Shown: positions 9,718-21,251 of the stretch, in pieces | Numbering within the stretch: position 1 is the stretch's first letter | Layout of the letters: each line of letters opens with the position of its first letter | Origin: Denitratisoma sp. | GTDB lineage: Bacteria; Pseudomonadota; Gammaproteobacteria; Burkholderiales; Rhodocyclaceae | DNA: 64,000 nucleotides | Direction: 5' to 3' | NCBI GenBank assembly: GCA_032027165.1 | Contig: JAVSMO010000001.1 | Span: 3,287,161 to 3,351,160 of the forward strand | Program-made: the position numbers and the translations under genes | Notes under the pieces: model-generated | The model's input: the letters and a program-made list of their open reading frames with translations, nothing else | What the model was told of the DNA's origin: nothing | Database searches by the model: none

Positions 9718-11774
9718 CAGGAAAAGTCAGTCCGCGCGGAACGGCGGTTGCGCCAGAGGTGCCAGGCGATGAAGGCTGCGCCCAGGCCGAAGCCGATCTC
9801 GTCGGTCACCGGCAGGGCCACGATGAGAAATCCTGCCGCCGTTGTGGCGAGGATGCGTTCAGGCCAGTTCATGCGCGCGCGCAGGTGCCCGATGGAGGCG
9901 GCGCCCCACAGGCCGATGGCCAGCATGGCCTTGAAGATGATGTAGGCCGTGTCGAGCCAGGAGCCGCCCTGGAGCATGAGGGCGGGAGCATAGACCGCCA
10001 TGTAGGGCACGACGAAGCCGGCCGCCGCGATGCGGACCGCCTGCACGCCGATCTTCAGTCCGGAAGCCTGGGCGATCGGCGAGGCGGCGAAGGCCGCCAG
10101 CGCCACCGGCGGTGTGAGGTCCGCCATGATGCCGAAATAGAAGACGAACATGTGCGAGACGATCAGCGGCACGCCGAGTTCCAGCAGCGCCGGTGCGGCG
10201 AGCGAGCTGGTGATGATGTAGTTCGGAATGGTCGGGATGCCCATGCCGAGCAGCAGGCACACCAGCATGGTCAGCACCAGGGACAGGAACAGGCTGTCGG
10301 CGCCCAGCTTGATGATGAAGCCGGCGAAGGTGGTGGCGACGCCGGTGAGGGTGATGACGCCGATGATCACGCCGACCAGAGCGCAGGCGACGCCCACCGG
10401 CAGGGCGTGGCGGGCGCCGTCGGCGAGGGCGTTGACCGCCAGCTTCAAGGTGCCGCGGCCGCCCTGGATGAACAGGCAGGCGACGACCAGCGCGCCGACG
10501 ATGGCGAAGAAGACGCCGACGCCGAGCTTGAAGAAGGCCGCACAAGCCAGTCCCAGCGCGATCCAGAAGGCGAAGCGCAGGGCGGTGGCGGACAGCCGCG
10601 CCGCCACGGCGACACCGAGGATGAGAATGGCGGTGAGGGCCAGCCCGACCGTGCCGGAGAACAGCGGCGTGTAGCCGGAGAACAGCAGCCACACGAGGGC
10701 CGCCAGCGGCAGGATCAGGTACCAGCCGCGCCGTACCGCCGCCCAGGCATCCGGGCATTCGGCCTTGGGCAGGCCGTGCAGGCCCCTGCGGCCGGCCTCG
10801 AGGTGCACCATCCAGAAGGCCGAGGCGAAATACAGCAGGGCCGGGATGGTGGCGGCCTTGACCACCTCGACGTAGGGCACGTTGATGGTCTCGGCCATGA
10901 TGAAGGCCACCGCACCCATCACCGGCGGCATGATCTGGCCGCCCATGCTGGAGGTGGCTTCGACGCCGCCGGCGAATTCCGCGCGGTAGCCGAAGCGCTT
11001 CATGAGCGGGATGGTGAACTGGCCGGTGGTGACCACATTGGCGACGCCCGAACCGTTGATGGTGCCCATCAGGCCGGACGAGATGACCGAGACCTTCGCC
11101 GGTCCGCCCCGGGTGTGGCCGACGGTGCCCATGGCGAAATCGGTGAAGAGGCGGATCATCCCCGCCTGTTCGAGGAAGGAGCCGAACAGGATGAACAGGA
11201 AGATGTAGGTCGACGAGACATAGGTGGGGATGCCGTAGATCCCTTCGGTGCCGAAGCCGAGCTGGTCGATCACCTGGCTGAAGGCATAGCCCCGATGCGC
11301 CAGCGGGCCGGGCAGGTAATTGCCGAACAGGGCGTAGGCGAGAAAGGCGCCGCAGATGAGGGGCAGCGCCGGGCCCATGACGCGGCGCGCCGCCTCGAAG
11401 ACCAGAACGAGGGTGGTGACGCCCACCACCAGGTCGAGCTGTGTCGGGTCGCCGGCCCGCTGCACCAGGTCGCCCTCGAAGATCCAGTGGTAGAAGGCCA
11501 GGAGGAAGCCCGCGCCACCGAGCAGCCAGGCCACGCCGGGCAGCGGCTGCCGTTTCGCGGTGATCCCGGGAAACAGGGCGAAGGTCATCAGCAGCAGGAA
11601 GCCGACGTGGATGGCGCGCACCACCACGCTGGAGAGCGGGCTGAAGGCGGCGCTGACCACCTGGAACGAGGAAAACAGGACGGCGATCAGGAACAGCGTC
11701 CGGCCGCGCGGGCCGGTGTCCCAGCCGAATTCGCGGGCAAGGCCGGGCGCTTCAGCGTGTCCGGGGGTGCTCAT
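9717..11774 (-). CDS. TRAP transporter permease, fused 4TM/12TM type
   Basis: The 685-aa integral membrane protein joins the small (DctQ-like) and large (DctM-like) TRAP subunits in one chain, as is normal for TAXI systems. Many hydrophobic segments are visible; the large-subunit signature GMGIPTIPNYIITSSLAAPA is clear, as is the earlier GLMGTINGSGVANVVTTGQF. It would use an ion gradient to import a substrate delivered by the TAXI binding protein encoded just upstream. The last codons and stop overlap one copy of the dispersed 25-bp element (9722-9746). The substrate is unknown; many TAXI systems carry dicarboxylates or amino acids. Confidence 0.92.
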   Translation of the reverse strand: MSTPGHAEAPGLAREFGWDTGPRGRTLFLIAVLFSSFQVVSAAFSPLSSVVVRAIHVGFLLLMTFALFPGITAKRQPLPGVAWLLGGAGFLLAFYHWIFEGDLVQRAGDPTQLDLVVGVTTLVLVFEAARRVMGPALPLICGAFLAYALFGNYLPGPLAHRGYAFSQVIDQLGFGTEGIYGIPTYVSSTYIFLFILFGSFLEQAGMIRLFTDFAMGTVGHTRGGPAKVSVISSGLMGTINGSGVANVVTTGQFTIPLMKRFGYRAEFAGGVEATSSMGGQIMPPVMGAVAFIMAETINVPYVEVVKAATIPALLYFASAFWMVHLEAGRRGLHGLPKAECPDAWAAVRRGWYLILPLAALVWLLFSGYTPLFSGTVGLALTAILILGVAVAARLSATALRFAFWIALGLACAAFFKLGVGVFFAIVGALVVACLFIQGGRGTLKLAVNALADGARHALPVGVACALVGVIIGVITLTGVATTFAGFIIKLGADSLFLSLVLTMLVCLLLGMGIPTIPNYIITSSLAAPALLELGVPLIVSHMFVFYFGIMADLTPPVALAAFAASPIAQASGLKIGVQAVRIAAAGFVVPYMAVYAPALMLQGGSWLDTAYIIFKAMLAIGLWGAASIGHLRARMNWPERILATTAAGFLIVALPVTDEIGFGLGAAFIAWHLWRNRRSARTDFS
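9722..9746 (+). repeat. Dispersed 25-bp element, copy 1
   Basis: AAAA-GTCAGTC, eight bases, ACGGCG. It overlaps the C-terminal codons of the TRAP permease gene (opposite strand). Confidence 0.75.
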
Positions 11775-11830
11775 CGGAAATCACGGGCATGGCGTTATCG
11801 ACGGGCGCAGCGTGGCATGCGGGGCCCGAA

Positions 11831-11855
11831 AAAAGTCAGTGTCGGCGATACGGCG
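11831..11855 (+). repeat. Dispersed 25-bp element, copy 2
   Basis: AAAA-GTCAGTG (one mismatch), eight bases, ACGGCG. Intergenic, between the TRAP permease and the TAXI binding-protein gene. Confidence 0.75.
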
Positions 11856-11862
11856 CAAGCAC

Positions 11863-11888
11863 CCGCCCGGCACCGGGGCGCCGGGCGG
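11863..11888 (-). terminator. GC-rich hairpin after the TAXI gene
   Basis: Perfect 9-bp arms CCGCCCGGC and GCCGGGCGG around an 8-base loop, 12 bases past the TAXI stop codon. No T-tract follows on the minus strand, so it may act as a transcript-stabilising or attenuating hairpin that keeps the binding protein in excess over the permease. Confidence 0.5.
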
Positions 11889-11900
11889 AACCGCATTGCT

Positions 11901-12845
11901 TCAGCAGGCGCCGTTCTTGTAGTACTTCTCGGCGCCGGGGTGCAGGGGCAGCGGCATGCCTTTCGTGGCGTTTTCGCGCTTGATGGCCTTGGCGGCGGCA
12001 TGGGCGGCAACCATCATGTCGAGGTTGTCGTACATGGACTTGGCCATCTTGCACACCAGATCCGCCGATACGCCTTCGTGGGTGACCAGGAAGTTGGGAA
12101 TGACCGCGGTGGGCACGTCCGCGGTCTGGCCCTGGTAGGTGTTGGCCGGGATGATGGCCGACTGGTAGGCGGCGTCGCCGACCTTGGCCACGATGTCGGC
12201 CGGGATCGGCACCACCACGATGCTCACCGAGGTGGCGAGGTCGCGGATCGAGGCCACGCCGAGGCCGGCGGACTGCAGGGTGACGTCGAGCTGTCGGTTC
12301 TTGATGAGTTCCACCGACTCGCCGAACGGCAGGTACTCCACCTTGGCGAAATCGCCGTAGCCGAGGCCGGCCGCCTTGAGGATGGCGCGTGCGTTGAGTT
12401 CGGTGCCGGACTTGGGTGCGCCGACGGAGATGCGCTTGCCCTTCAGGTCGGCCATGGACTTGATGCCCGAGTCGGCCGAGGCGACGATCTGGATGTAATT
12501 GCTGTAGGTGGCGGAGACGCCGCGCAGCTTGTTCAAGGGCGCCTTGAAGCCGGCGTCGGCGTCGCCCTTCCAGGCCAGCGAGAGTGCGTCGCCGAGCGTC
12601 CAGGCGATCTCGCCGCGGCCGGCCTGCAGCAGATTGAGGTTCTCGGCGGAGGCCTTGGTCGCCTGCACCGTGGCCTTGGCCTCGGGGATCGCCTTGCCGT
12701 AGATCTGCGTCAGCGAGACGCCGAGCGGGTAATAAATGCCGCTGGTGCCGCCGCTCAGCACGTTGATGAACTGCTGGGCCTGGGCCGGCAGGGCGAGCAG
12801 GGCGCCGGCGGCCAGGGCCACCAGGACGCGATACGTCTTGTTCAT
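11901..12845 (-). CDS. TAXI family TRAP transporter solute-binding protein
   Basis: A periplasmic binding protein that delivers substrate to the fused TRAP permease. The 314-aa sequence begins with a Sec signal peptide (MNKTYRVLVALAAGALLALPAQAQ, probable cut after AQA) and continues with the TAXI hallmark NVLSGGTSGIYYPLG. Later conserved parts include ADLKGKRISVGAPKSGTE and the C-terminal PLHPGAEKYYK. A clear GAGGAGA precedes the ATG. It is upstream of the permease in the same direction, with the hairpin at 11863 between them. Confidence 0.93.
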   Translation of the reverse strand: MNKTYRVLVALAAGALLALPAQAQQFINVLSGGTSGIYYPLGVSLTQIYGKAIPEAKATVQATKASAENLNLLQAGRGEIAWTLGDALSLAWKGDADAGFKAPLNKLRGVSATYSNYIQIVASADSGIKSMADLKGKRISVGAPKSGTELNARAILKAAGLGYGDFAKVEYLPFGESVELIKNRQLDVTLQSAGLGVASIRDLATSVSIVVVPIPADIVAKVGDAAYQSAIIPANTYQGQTADVPTAVIPNFLVTHEGVSADLVCKMAKSMYDNLDMMVAAHAAAKAIKRENATKGMPLPLHPGAEKYYKNGAC

Positions 12846-12888
12846 GTTTGTCTCCTCTGGTTGTAATGGGTCGCAGAATTATAGCGAG

Positions 12889-13458
12889 TTATTGCGGCTT
12901 GCCGAGCAGGGCTTCCTTGAGGCTTCCCTGTGCCGGATCTTCGCCCAGCCAGACGCGCAGCAGGGCCGTGTAGAAATCCTCGCCGGGGATGGGCTGGCCG
13001 GCCGGCTTGCCGCCGACGGTGAGCACCATGCCCCGCTCCGGGACCCAGTCGAACACGATGGCGGTGCCGGCCTTGATCTCGCCCAGCGCGACGACGGTGT
13101 CGGCCAGCTGCTTGATGCGGTCCTTCAGCGCGGCCTTCTCCGCATCCGAGCTGTTGTCGTTGATGCCGCCGCTGACGGCGCCGGCGAAGGTGTCGCCGGA
13201 GACATCCTTGATGAGCCTCACGTCCACACGCTTCGGCCCCTTGGCGGCGAGCGCGGCCTTGGCGTCCGTGGCCTTGGCCGGCAGGTAGAGGGCCATGGCG
13301 TAGCGCTTGCCGAACTTGGAGCGCACGCCGGTGCCGTTTACCACGAGTTCGGCATTGCCGAGCTTGAGCTTGTCGTCGAACTTGAAACCCTCCAGCTCCG
13401 CGGCGTGGGCGAGGCTTATGAGAAGCGCGGTTGCGAACGCTGCTGTGATTCTTTTCAT
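12889..13458 (-). CDS. Secreted chalcone-isomerase-like protein
   Basis: A 189-aa protein with a Sec signal peptide (MKRITAAFATALLISLAHA) and a chalcone-isomerase-like fold region: GVRSKFGKRYAMALYLPAK, then a helical middle and FDWVPERGMVLTVGGKPAGQ. Bacterial members of this family are mostly of unknown function; many are periplasmic and are not known to isomerise chalcones. I chose ATG 13458 because GGAG is correctly placed and the signal peptide then starts properly. It follows the hydratase-fold lipoprotein gene by 11 bp and probably shares its transcript. Confidence 0.85.
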   Translation of the reverse strand: MKRITAAFATALLISLAHAAELEGFKFDDKLKLGNAELVVNGTGVRSKFGKRYAMALYLPAKATDAKAALAAKGPKRVDVRLIKDVSGDTFAGAVSGGINDNSSDAEKAALKDRIKQLADTVVALGEIKAGTAIVFDWVPERGMVLTVGGKPAGQPIPGEDFYTALLRVWLGEDPAQGSLKEALLGKPQ

Positions 13459-13469
13459 GCTGTCTCCTC

Positions 13470-14312
13470 TCACTTGAAGCGTGCGGACACGGACGGGTTG
13501 CCCGGGAGGCCTTCGTAGGTGACCGTGACGGCCGTGCCGGGCTTGGTGAAGTTCGGCGCGGTGAAGGAACCCAGGCTGAGGACGTCGCCGGCACGCAGCT
13601 TGCCGCCCGATTTGGCGACGTCCTGCGCCAGCCAGACCACGGCATTCAGCGGGTGGCCGAGAATGGCGGCGCCCGGCGCCCTGCCGAGTTCTTTGCCCGT
13701 CTGGTCGCGCATGACGACCGTCATCTTGCCTAGCGCATCGGCCATCTCGGGCGTTGCGGCAATCGGCTTGCCCAGTACGCCGAGGCGCGCGCCGACGTTG
13801 AAGGAGGTGATGATGGCGCCGGTCAGCGGCTGCTCCTTGGCCGTCACCAGGTCGGGCAGCTCGATGAAGGGCCGGATGCTCGCCACGTGCTTCATCACGT
13901 CGGCCGGCGTCTTCGCCTGGTTGATGCCCTCGTCCTTGACCACCACCGCGATGTCGGCCTCGAAGAAGGGAATGGCGCCGAACTTCGCCGGCACTTCCGC
14001 GCCGTCCTCGAGCAGCATCTTCTCCAGCAGCATGCCGCGCACCGGGGAGTTGACGCCGAAGCGCTTCTGCACCGCCGGGTTGGTGAGGCCGGCCTTGTAG
14101 CCGACGACCCTGCCCTGGCTGGCGGCGAGTTCCGCGACCAGGCCGTCGCGGATGCGCTCGGCCTCCTCCATGGACATGTCCTTGGACAGCCCCGAGGTCG
14201 GCGACATCGATTTGAAATTCGTCGCCAGCTGCTGGCTCTGCGGCGGCACGGATGCGCAGGCGGCCAGCACCAGGGCTGCCGCGAACGAAACGATGGCATT
14301 GCGGACTTGCAT
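13470..14312 (-). CDS. Exported lipoprotein with 2-keto-4-pentenoate hydratase (FAH-like) fold
   Basis: The mature part resembles MhpD-type 2-hydroxypenta-2,4-dienoate hydratases: VVGYKAGLTNPAVQKRFGV, the acidic FFEADIAVVVKDEG (metal-ligand region) and GHPLNAVVWLAQDVAKSG. Unlike those cytoplasmic enzymes it starts MQVRNAIVSFAAALVLAAC, a signal peptide with lipobox LAAC, so it should be lipid-anchored in the envelope. 280 aa. It precedes the secreted chalcone-isomerase-like gene. An enzymatic role outside the cytoplasm is uncertain; it could be a non-catalytic ligand-binding derivative. Confidence 0.8.
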   Translation of the reverse strand: MQVRNAIVSFAAALVLAACASVPPQSQQLATNFKSMSPTSGLSKDMSMEEAERIRDGLVAELAASQGRVVGYKAGLTNPAVQKRFGVNSPVRGMLLEKMLLEDGAEVPAKFGAIPFFEADIAVVVKDEGINQAKTPADVMKHVASIRPFIELPDLVTAKEQPLTGAIITSFNVGARLGVLGKPIAATPEMADALGKMTVVMRDQTGKELGRAPGAAILGHPLNAVVWLAQDVAKSGGKLRAGDVLSLGSFTAPNFTKPGTAVTVTYEGLPGNPSVSARFK

Positions 14313-14335
14313 GTCTCCTCCTTTTTGTTGTTGAC

Positions 14336-14360
14336 CGCCGTGTCGCGGCGACTGACTTTC
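14336..14360 (-). repeat. Dispersed 25-bp element, copy 3
   Basis: On the plus strand CGCCGT, eight bases, GACTGAC, TTTC. Intergenic between the hydratase-like lipoprotein gene and proA. Confidence 0.75.
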
Positions 14361-14367
14361 TACAGCG

Positions 14368-15660
14368 TTATTGTCGAACCTCCCCATTGCCCAGCACCAC
14401 CCACTTCTGGCTGGTCAGCCCCTCCAGGCCGACCGGGCCGCGGGCGTGGATCTTGTCGGTCGAGATGCCGATCTCGGCGCCGAGGCCGTACTCGAAGCCG
14501 TCGGCGAAGCGCGTCGAGGCGTTCACCATCACCGAGGCCGAATCCACCTCGCGCAGGAAGCGCATCGCCCGCGTGTAATCTTCGGTGACGATGGCGTCTG
14601 TGTGCTGCGAGGAATACTGGTTGATGTGCGCGATGGCCTCGTCCACGCCGGCGACCACCTTCACGGCGAGGATAGCGGCGAGGTATTCCTCGTACCAGTC
14701 CTGCTCCGTCGCCTCCTTCAGCTTCGCCGCGTCGATGCCGGCGCCGCGCAGGAGGGCCAGCGACTCCGCGCAGCCGCGCAGCTCGACGCCCTTGCCGGCC
14801 AGCATCGCGCCGAGCTGCGGCAGCAATGCCTTGGCGACGCCGCGCGCCACCAGCAGCGATTCGGCGGTGTTGCAGGTGCCGAGGCGCTGCGTCTTGGCGT
14901 TGTCGACGATGCGCAGGGCCTTGTCGGCGTCGGCCGCATCGTCCACATAGACGTGGCAGTTGCCGTCGAGGTGCTTGATGACCGGGATGCGCGCTTCGCT
15001 GGAGATGCGCTCGATCAGCCCCTTGCCGCCGCGCGGCACGATGACGTCGACGAACTCCTTCATGGTCACCAGCTCGCCGACGGCGGCGCGGTCGGTGGTG
15101 TCCACCACCTGCACGGCGGCGGCGGGCAGGCCGGCTTCGCGCAGGCCCTCGTGCACCAGCGCGGCGAGCGCGCGGTTGCAGCGGATCGCTTCCGAGCCGC
15201 CGCGCAGGATGGCGGCGTTGCCGGCCTTCAGGCACAGTCCGGCGGCATCGACGGTGACGTTCGGGCGCGCCTCGTAGATGATGCCGATGACGCCGAGCGG
15301 CACGCGCATGCGGCCGACCTGGATGCCGGAGGGGCGGAACTTCAGGTCGGTCATCTCGCCGATCGGGTCGGCCAGGGCGGCAATCTGCTCCAATCCCTCG
15401 GCCATGGTCGCCACCGACTTGCTGGAGAGGGCGAGGCGGTCGAGCATGGCGTCGTCGAGGCCGGCGGCGCGCGCGGCGTCGAGGTCCTCGCGATTGGCGG
15501 CAAGCAGTGCTGCCTGGTCCCGGCGGATGGCCGCGGCCATCGCCAGCAAGGCGCGGTTCTTGGCGTTGGTCGAGGCCTTGGCCATGTCGCGCGAAGCCGC
15601 GCGCGCCTGGCGGCCGAGGGCCTGCATGTAGTCCTTCACGTTCATCGCTTCATTCTTCAT
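14368..15660 (-). CDS. proA: Gamma-glutamyl phosphate reductase ProA
   Basis: The second proline-synthesis enzyme reduces gamma-glutamyl phosphate to glutamate semialdehyde with NADPH. The 430-aa protein from [18 protein letters not shown] has the aldehyde-dehydrogenase fold, [13 protein letters not shown], the glycine-rich ILRGGSEAI and the catalytic cysteine in [10 protein letters not shown]. The ATG overlaps the holA stop codon (ATGA), indicating translational coupling. An open frame continues upstream inside holA and is not part of the protein. proB is not in the window. Confidence 0.95.
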   Translation of the reverse strand: MKNEAMNVKDYMQALGRQARAASRDMAKASTNAKNRALLAMAAAIRRDQAALLAANREDLDAARAAGLDDAMLDRLALSSKSVATMAEGLEQIAALADPIGEMTDLKFRPSGIQVGRMRVPLGVIGIIYEARPNVTVDAAGLCLKAGNAAILRGGSEAIRCNRALAALVHEGLREAGLPAAAVQVVDTTDRAAVGELVTMKEFVDVIVPRGGKGLIERISSEARIPVIKHLDGNCHVYVDDAADADKALRIVDNAKTQRLGTCNTAESLLVARGVAKALLPQLGAMLAGKGVELRGCAESLALLRGAGIDAAKLKEATEQDWYEEYLAAILAVKVVAGVDEAIAHINQYSSQHTDAIVTEDYTRAMRFLREVDSASVMVNASTRFADGFEYGLGAEIGISTDKIHARGPVGLEGLTSQKWVVLGNGEVRQ

Positions 15661-16670
15661 GTCGGTTTCCTTGCCAGCCGCAGGGCCAGCTGGAGAAATT
15701 CGTCCCAGACGTCGCCCTGCACCAGCCCCTTGATCATGCGGTCGATGCGCGCCGCGGCGAGCAGCGCTGTGCGCAGTTGCGGCGCGCGCAGCCGCGGCAG
15801 GGCACGCTGGAGGGCGGCGGCGCGGCGGTCGTCGAAGACGCGCTCGGCGCGCAGGGCCGCCGCCAGCGGCCGGCCTTCGTCCTGGGCGGCCCGCAATGCG
15901 GCCAGCGTGCGGATCTCGCTGGCGAAGGCCCACAGCAGCAGCGGCGGCGCCACATCCTCGCCGCGCAGGCCTTCCAGCAGCCGGGCGCAGCGGGCGGCGT
16001 CGCCCTCGAGCAGGGCGGCGCGCAGCTTGTCGACATCATAGCGCGCCACATTCAGCACCGCATCCTCGACCTGGGCCAGCGTCAAATTGCCGGGCGGGTG
16101 CAGCAGGCCGAGCTTCTGGATTTCCTGGTGGGCGGCGAGCAGATTGCCCTCGACGTGGGCGGCGATGAACTCCAGGGCGGCGCGCTCGGCGGACTGACTT
16201 TGCCGCGCCAGGCGCAAGGCGATCCAGTCGGGCAGTTCGGCCAGGCCGGGGGCATTCAGTTCGATGGCCACGCCGGCCTGCGACAGGGCGTTGAACCAGC
16301 TTGTCTTGCGCGCGGCCCAGTCGAGCTGCGGCAGGGTGACCAGGGTCAGCACGCCGTCGGGCAGGCGCTCGCAGTAGCGCTGCAGGGCCTCGCCGCCGTC
16401 GCGGCCGGGCTTGCCGTTGGGGATGCGCAGGTCGACCAGCTTGTTGCCGCCGAAGAGCGACAGGTTGCCGGCGGCCAGCATCAGCGAATCCCACTTGAAG
16501 CCGGCGCCGCTGACCAGCACCTCGCGCTCGTTGTAGCCCTTTTCCCGGGCGCTGCCGCGGATGGCGTCGCCCGCCTCGATCACCAGCAACGGTTCGTCGC
16601 CGTGCAGGACGTAGAGCGGCGCGAGCGTCTTGGCGAGGTGCGAGGCGAGCTGGTCGGCGCGCAGCTGCAT
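15657..16670 (-). CDS. holA: DNA polymerase III delta subunit HolA
   Basis: The delta subunit opens the beta clamp during clamp loading. The 337-aa protein starts [20 protein letters not shown] and has the family motif [23 protein letters not shown]-type core sequences ([19 protein letters not shown]) and the usual C-terminal helical collar. It lies between lptE and proA in the same direction; the lptE-holA pair is conserved across beta- and gammaproteobacteria. One copy of the 25-bp element lies inside it. Confidence 0.94.
   Translation of the reverse strand: MQLRADQLASHLAKTLAPLYVLHGDEPLLVIEAGDAIRGSAREKGYNEREVLVSGAGFKWDSLMLAAGNLSLFGGNKLVDLRIPNGKPGRDGGEALQRYCERLPDGVLTLVTLPQLDWAARKTSWFNALSQAGVAIELNAPGLAELPDWIALRLARQSQSAERAALEFIAAHVEGNLLAAHQEIQKLGLLHPPGNLTLAQVEDAVLNVARYDVDKLRAALLEGDAARCARLLEGLRGEDVAPPLLLWAFASEIRTLAALRAAQDEGRPLAAALRAERVFDDRRAAALQRALPRLRAPQLRTALLAAARIDRMIKGLVQGDVWDEFLQLALRLARKPT
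16178..16202 (-). repeat. Dispersed 25-bp element, copy 4 (second half degenerate)
   Basis: Within holA. GACTGAC followed by TTTG is intact on the plus strand; the distal hexamer is CGGCGC rather than CGCCGT (4 of 6 match). Confidence 0.55.
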
Positions 16671-16682
16671 GGATACGGGCGC

Positions 16683-17165
16683 TTAGCCGGAGACCTTTGC
16701 GGCGGCCATGCGGCGCATCAGCTGCTGCACCATGTCGTTCTGCATGTCGCGGTAGAGCAGGGCCTCTTCCTGCTCCTTGGCCAGCACCCGCTCGTCGCTG
16801 AAGCTGATGTCGCGCACCAGGACGATCTCGGTGGGGGCGATGAATTCCCTGCCCTTCAGGTCGTGCACGCGGAAGGCGAGGCGGTAGCGCAGCTGGTATT
16901 CGCGCACCCGGCCGGTGCCGGACAGGCTGAGGATGTTCTTCTCGCGCGCCTCGCCGAGGAGCGTGAACACCGCCTGGGCTTCCTGGGGCGTCTCGGTGAG
17001 TTGCGTGCTGTTGAGGGCGCGGATGTTGCGTTTCAGCAGGGCACCCGTTTCCCAGCTGTCGGCGGGGATGTACAGGCTGGAGAAGGGCAGCGGCTGCGCG
17101 CCGCGCAGCTGGAAGCCGCAGGCGGCGAGCATCAGGGCCAACATCACGGAAATCAACGCGCGCAT
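16683..17165 (-). CDS. lptE: LPS assembly lipoprotein LptE
   Basis: An outer-membrane lipoprotein that plugs the LptD barrel for LPS insertion. The 160-aa sequence starts MRALISVMLALMLAACGFQLRG, a lipoprotein signal with lipobox LAAC followed by the family GFQLRG. The rest fits the LptE alpha/beta fold. ATG 17165 has GGAG upstream; a GTG at 17177 would add four residues and abut the leuS stop. It is sandwiched between leuS and holA, the conserved leuS-lptE-holA order. Confidence 0.93.
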   Translation of the reverse strand: MRALISVMLALMLAACGFQLRGAQPLPFSSLYIPADSWETGALLKRNIRALNSTQLTETPQEAQAVFTLLGEAREKNILSLSGTGRVREYQLRYRLAFRVHDLKGREFIAPTEIVLVRDISFSDERVLAKEQEEALLYRDMQNDMVQQLMRRMAAAKVSG

Positions 17166-17177
17166 GCTTCGCTCCAC

Positions 17178-19841
<2,664 letters not shown>

Positions 19842-19862
19842 TCACCGACCGAGGAGGGAAGA

Positions 19863-20720
19863 ATGGGAAAAGCCCTGTTTTGGGCCATGCTGGCGCTTGC
19901 CGCCCAGGCCTGGGCGGCACCCCAGGCCGTGGTGGACGCCGTGCAGGCGCCGGCCTGGCGCGACCGCGAGGGCCGTGTCGAGCCGCTGGCGCCGGGGATG
20001 GAGCTGAAAAGCCGCGACCGCATTCGCACCGGTGCGGGTTCGCGTGTTTACCTCAGGCTCGCCGATGGCAGCACGGTCAAGCTGGGCGAGAACGGCGTCC
20101 TCCTGGCCGAGCGCCTGGGGCCCGGCGACCGTCGATTCTTTTCCGCCGCACTCGATGTCGCCAAGGGCGCCTTCCGCTTCACCACCGACAAGCTGAGGAG
20201 GCTTTCCCGGCGCGACATCAGCATCCGCGTCGCCACCGTGACGGCCGGCATCCGCGGCACCGACATCTGGGGCAAGACCGAGCCGGAGCGGGATTTCGTC
20301 TGCCTGCTGGAAGGCCGCATCGGCGTCAGCCACCAGGACGGCGATTCACGGGAGATGAGCGAGCCTTTGACCTTCTACGTGGCGCCGCGCGGCCAGCCGC
20401 CGAAGGGCATCGAGAAAGCCGATCCCGAAACGGTGAGGAAGTGGGCTGCGGAAACCGAAATCGCGCCGGGGGCGGGTGCCCTGCGTCGCGGCGGGCAGTG
20501 GAAACTGCTGCTGGCCCGTGCCGACAGCCAGCAGGAGGCCCTGGCGGTGTTTGACCGCCTCGCCGCGGCGGGCTATCCGCCTTCGATCCGGCCGCGCGCC
20601 GGTGACGGGGTGGTGCGCTATGAGGTCCTGCTGCGCAACCTGGCCAGCCGTGCCGAGGCCGAGGCGCTGGCGGGGGGTCTCAAGGCCCGGCTTGGCCTCG
20701 AAGCAAAGGTGTTGCGCTAG
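19863..20720 (+). CDS. FecR-domain protein with C-terminal SPOR domain
   Basis: A 285-aa exported protein: Sec signal peptide (MGKALFWAMLALAAQAWA), a FecR-type domain at about residues 45-150 (RDRIRTGAGSRVYLRLADGS ... VATVTAGIRGTDIW) and a C-terminal SPOR-like domain (WKLLLARADSQQEALAVF ... VLLRNLASRAEAEALA). SPOR domains bind denuded peptidoglycan glycans, so the protein probably sits in the periplasm near septal wall. No FecI sigma factor is adjacent, and the transmembrane sigma-regulator layout of true FecR is missing, so a signalling role in iron uptake is unlikely. GAGGAGGGAAG precedes the ATG. Confidence 0.78.
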   Translation: MGKALFWAMLALAAQAWAAPQAVVDAVQAPAWRDREGRVEPLAPGMELKSRDRIRTGAGSRVYLRLADGSTVKLGENGVLLAERLGPGDRRFFSAALDVAKGAFRFTTDKLRRLSRRDISIRVATVTAGIRGTDIWGKTEPERDFVCLLEGRIGVSHQDGDSREMSEPLTFYVAPRGQPPKGIEKADPETVRKWAAETEIAPGAGALRRGGQWKLLLARADSQQEALAVFDRLAAAGYPPSIRPRAGDGVVRYEVLLRNLASRAEAEALAGGLKARLGLEAKVLR

Positions 20721-20727
20721 GGCCTGT

Positions 20728-21039
20728 TCAGGCTTTTGCGGAGAGCAGCCGGACCCAGGCCAGGGACCAGCTCTCGGCCAGCAGCAGCGGCAGGTGGGCC
20801 ATGCGCGACTGCAGGCGTACCCAGGGGCTGATTTCCGGGGTCGGCAGGCAATGGGTCCGCTGTTCGCGTTCGATCAGTTTATGCAGGCGGGCTTCGGCGG
20901 CTTCCCAGTATTCGGACGTGCCGACCCAGCCGGTGCTGTCGGTGGCGTGGCAGAGGGCTTCGCGCCAGAGTTCTTCGGCGCGGGCTTCGCTAATGCCAGC
21001 CTTGTGGGCGATCCAGGGCAGGATCATCGGGCTCTTCAT
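20728..21039 (-). CDS. Conserved hypothetical protein, 103 aa
   Basis: I do not recognise a domain. The 103-aa protein is helical in character, Trp-rich (WREAL, GWVGTSEYWEAAEARLHKL, SPWVRLQSRM) and has no signal peptide or membrane segment. The reading frame is supported by an excellent ribosome binding site (AAAGGAGAACGC before ATG) and codon use like the neighbours. It is convergent with the FecR-SPOR gene, 7 bp away. The C-terminus LLLAESWSLAWVRLLS is hydrophobic and could be a membrane-contacting helix. Confidence 0.7.
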   Translation of the reverse strand: MKSPMILPWIAHKAGISEARAEELWREALCHATDSTGWVGTSEYWEAAEARLHKLIEREQRTHCLPTPEISPWVRLQSRMAHLPLLLAESWSLAWVRLLSAKA

Positions 21040-21212
21040 GCGTTCTCCTTTACAACCATTGTGTAGTGGTTTCCTATCGGCCTGCCGGCGGCTTCATGGG
21101 CGAAAGCAGGCGACACGGATATTGCAATGCAAAATCAAAGTTTCGGCATTGTACGATTGATTTGAGTAAGTTTTGCTTGATATGGTTCAAGTAATTGCTG
21201 CTACGCAACATC

Positions 21213-21232
21213 ATTAGGCGGCCATGCCTAAT
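21213..21232 (-). terminator. Hairpin downstream of the broken histidine kinase gene
   Basis: ATTAGGC and GCCTAAT form a perfect 7-bp stem with a 6-base loop, 20 bases past the kinase stop codon in an AT-richer 212-bp gap. No T-tract follows. The rest of the gap (21040-21212) holds no gene that I can see. Confidence 0.4.
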
Positions 21233-21251
21233 AACCAGAGTGTGCGCTAAC

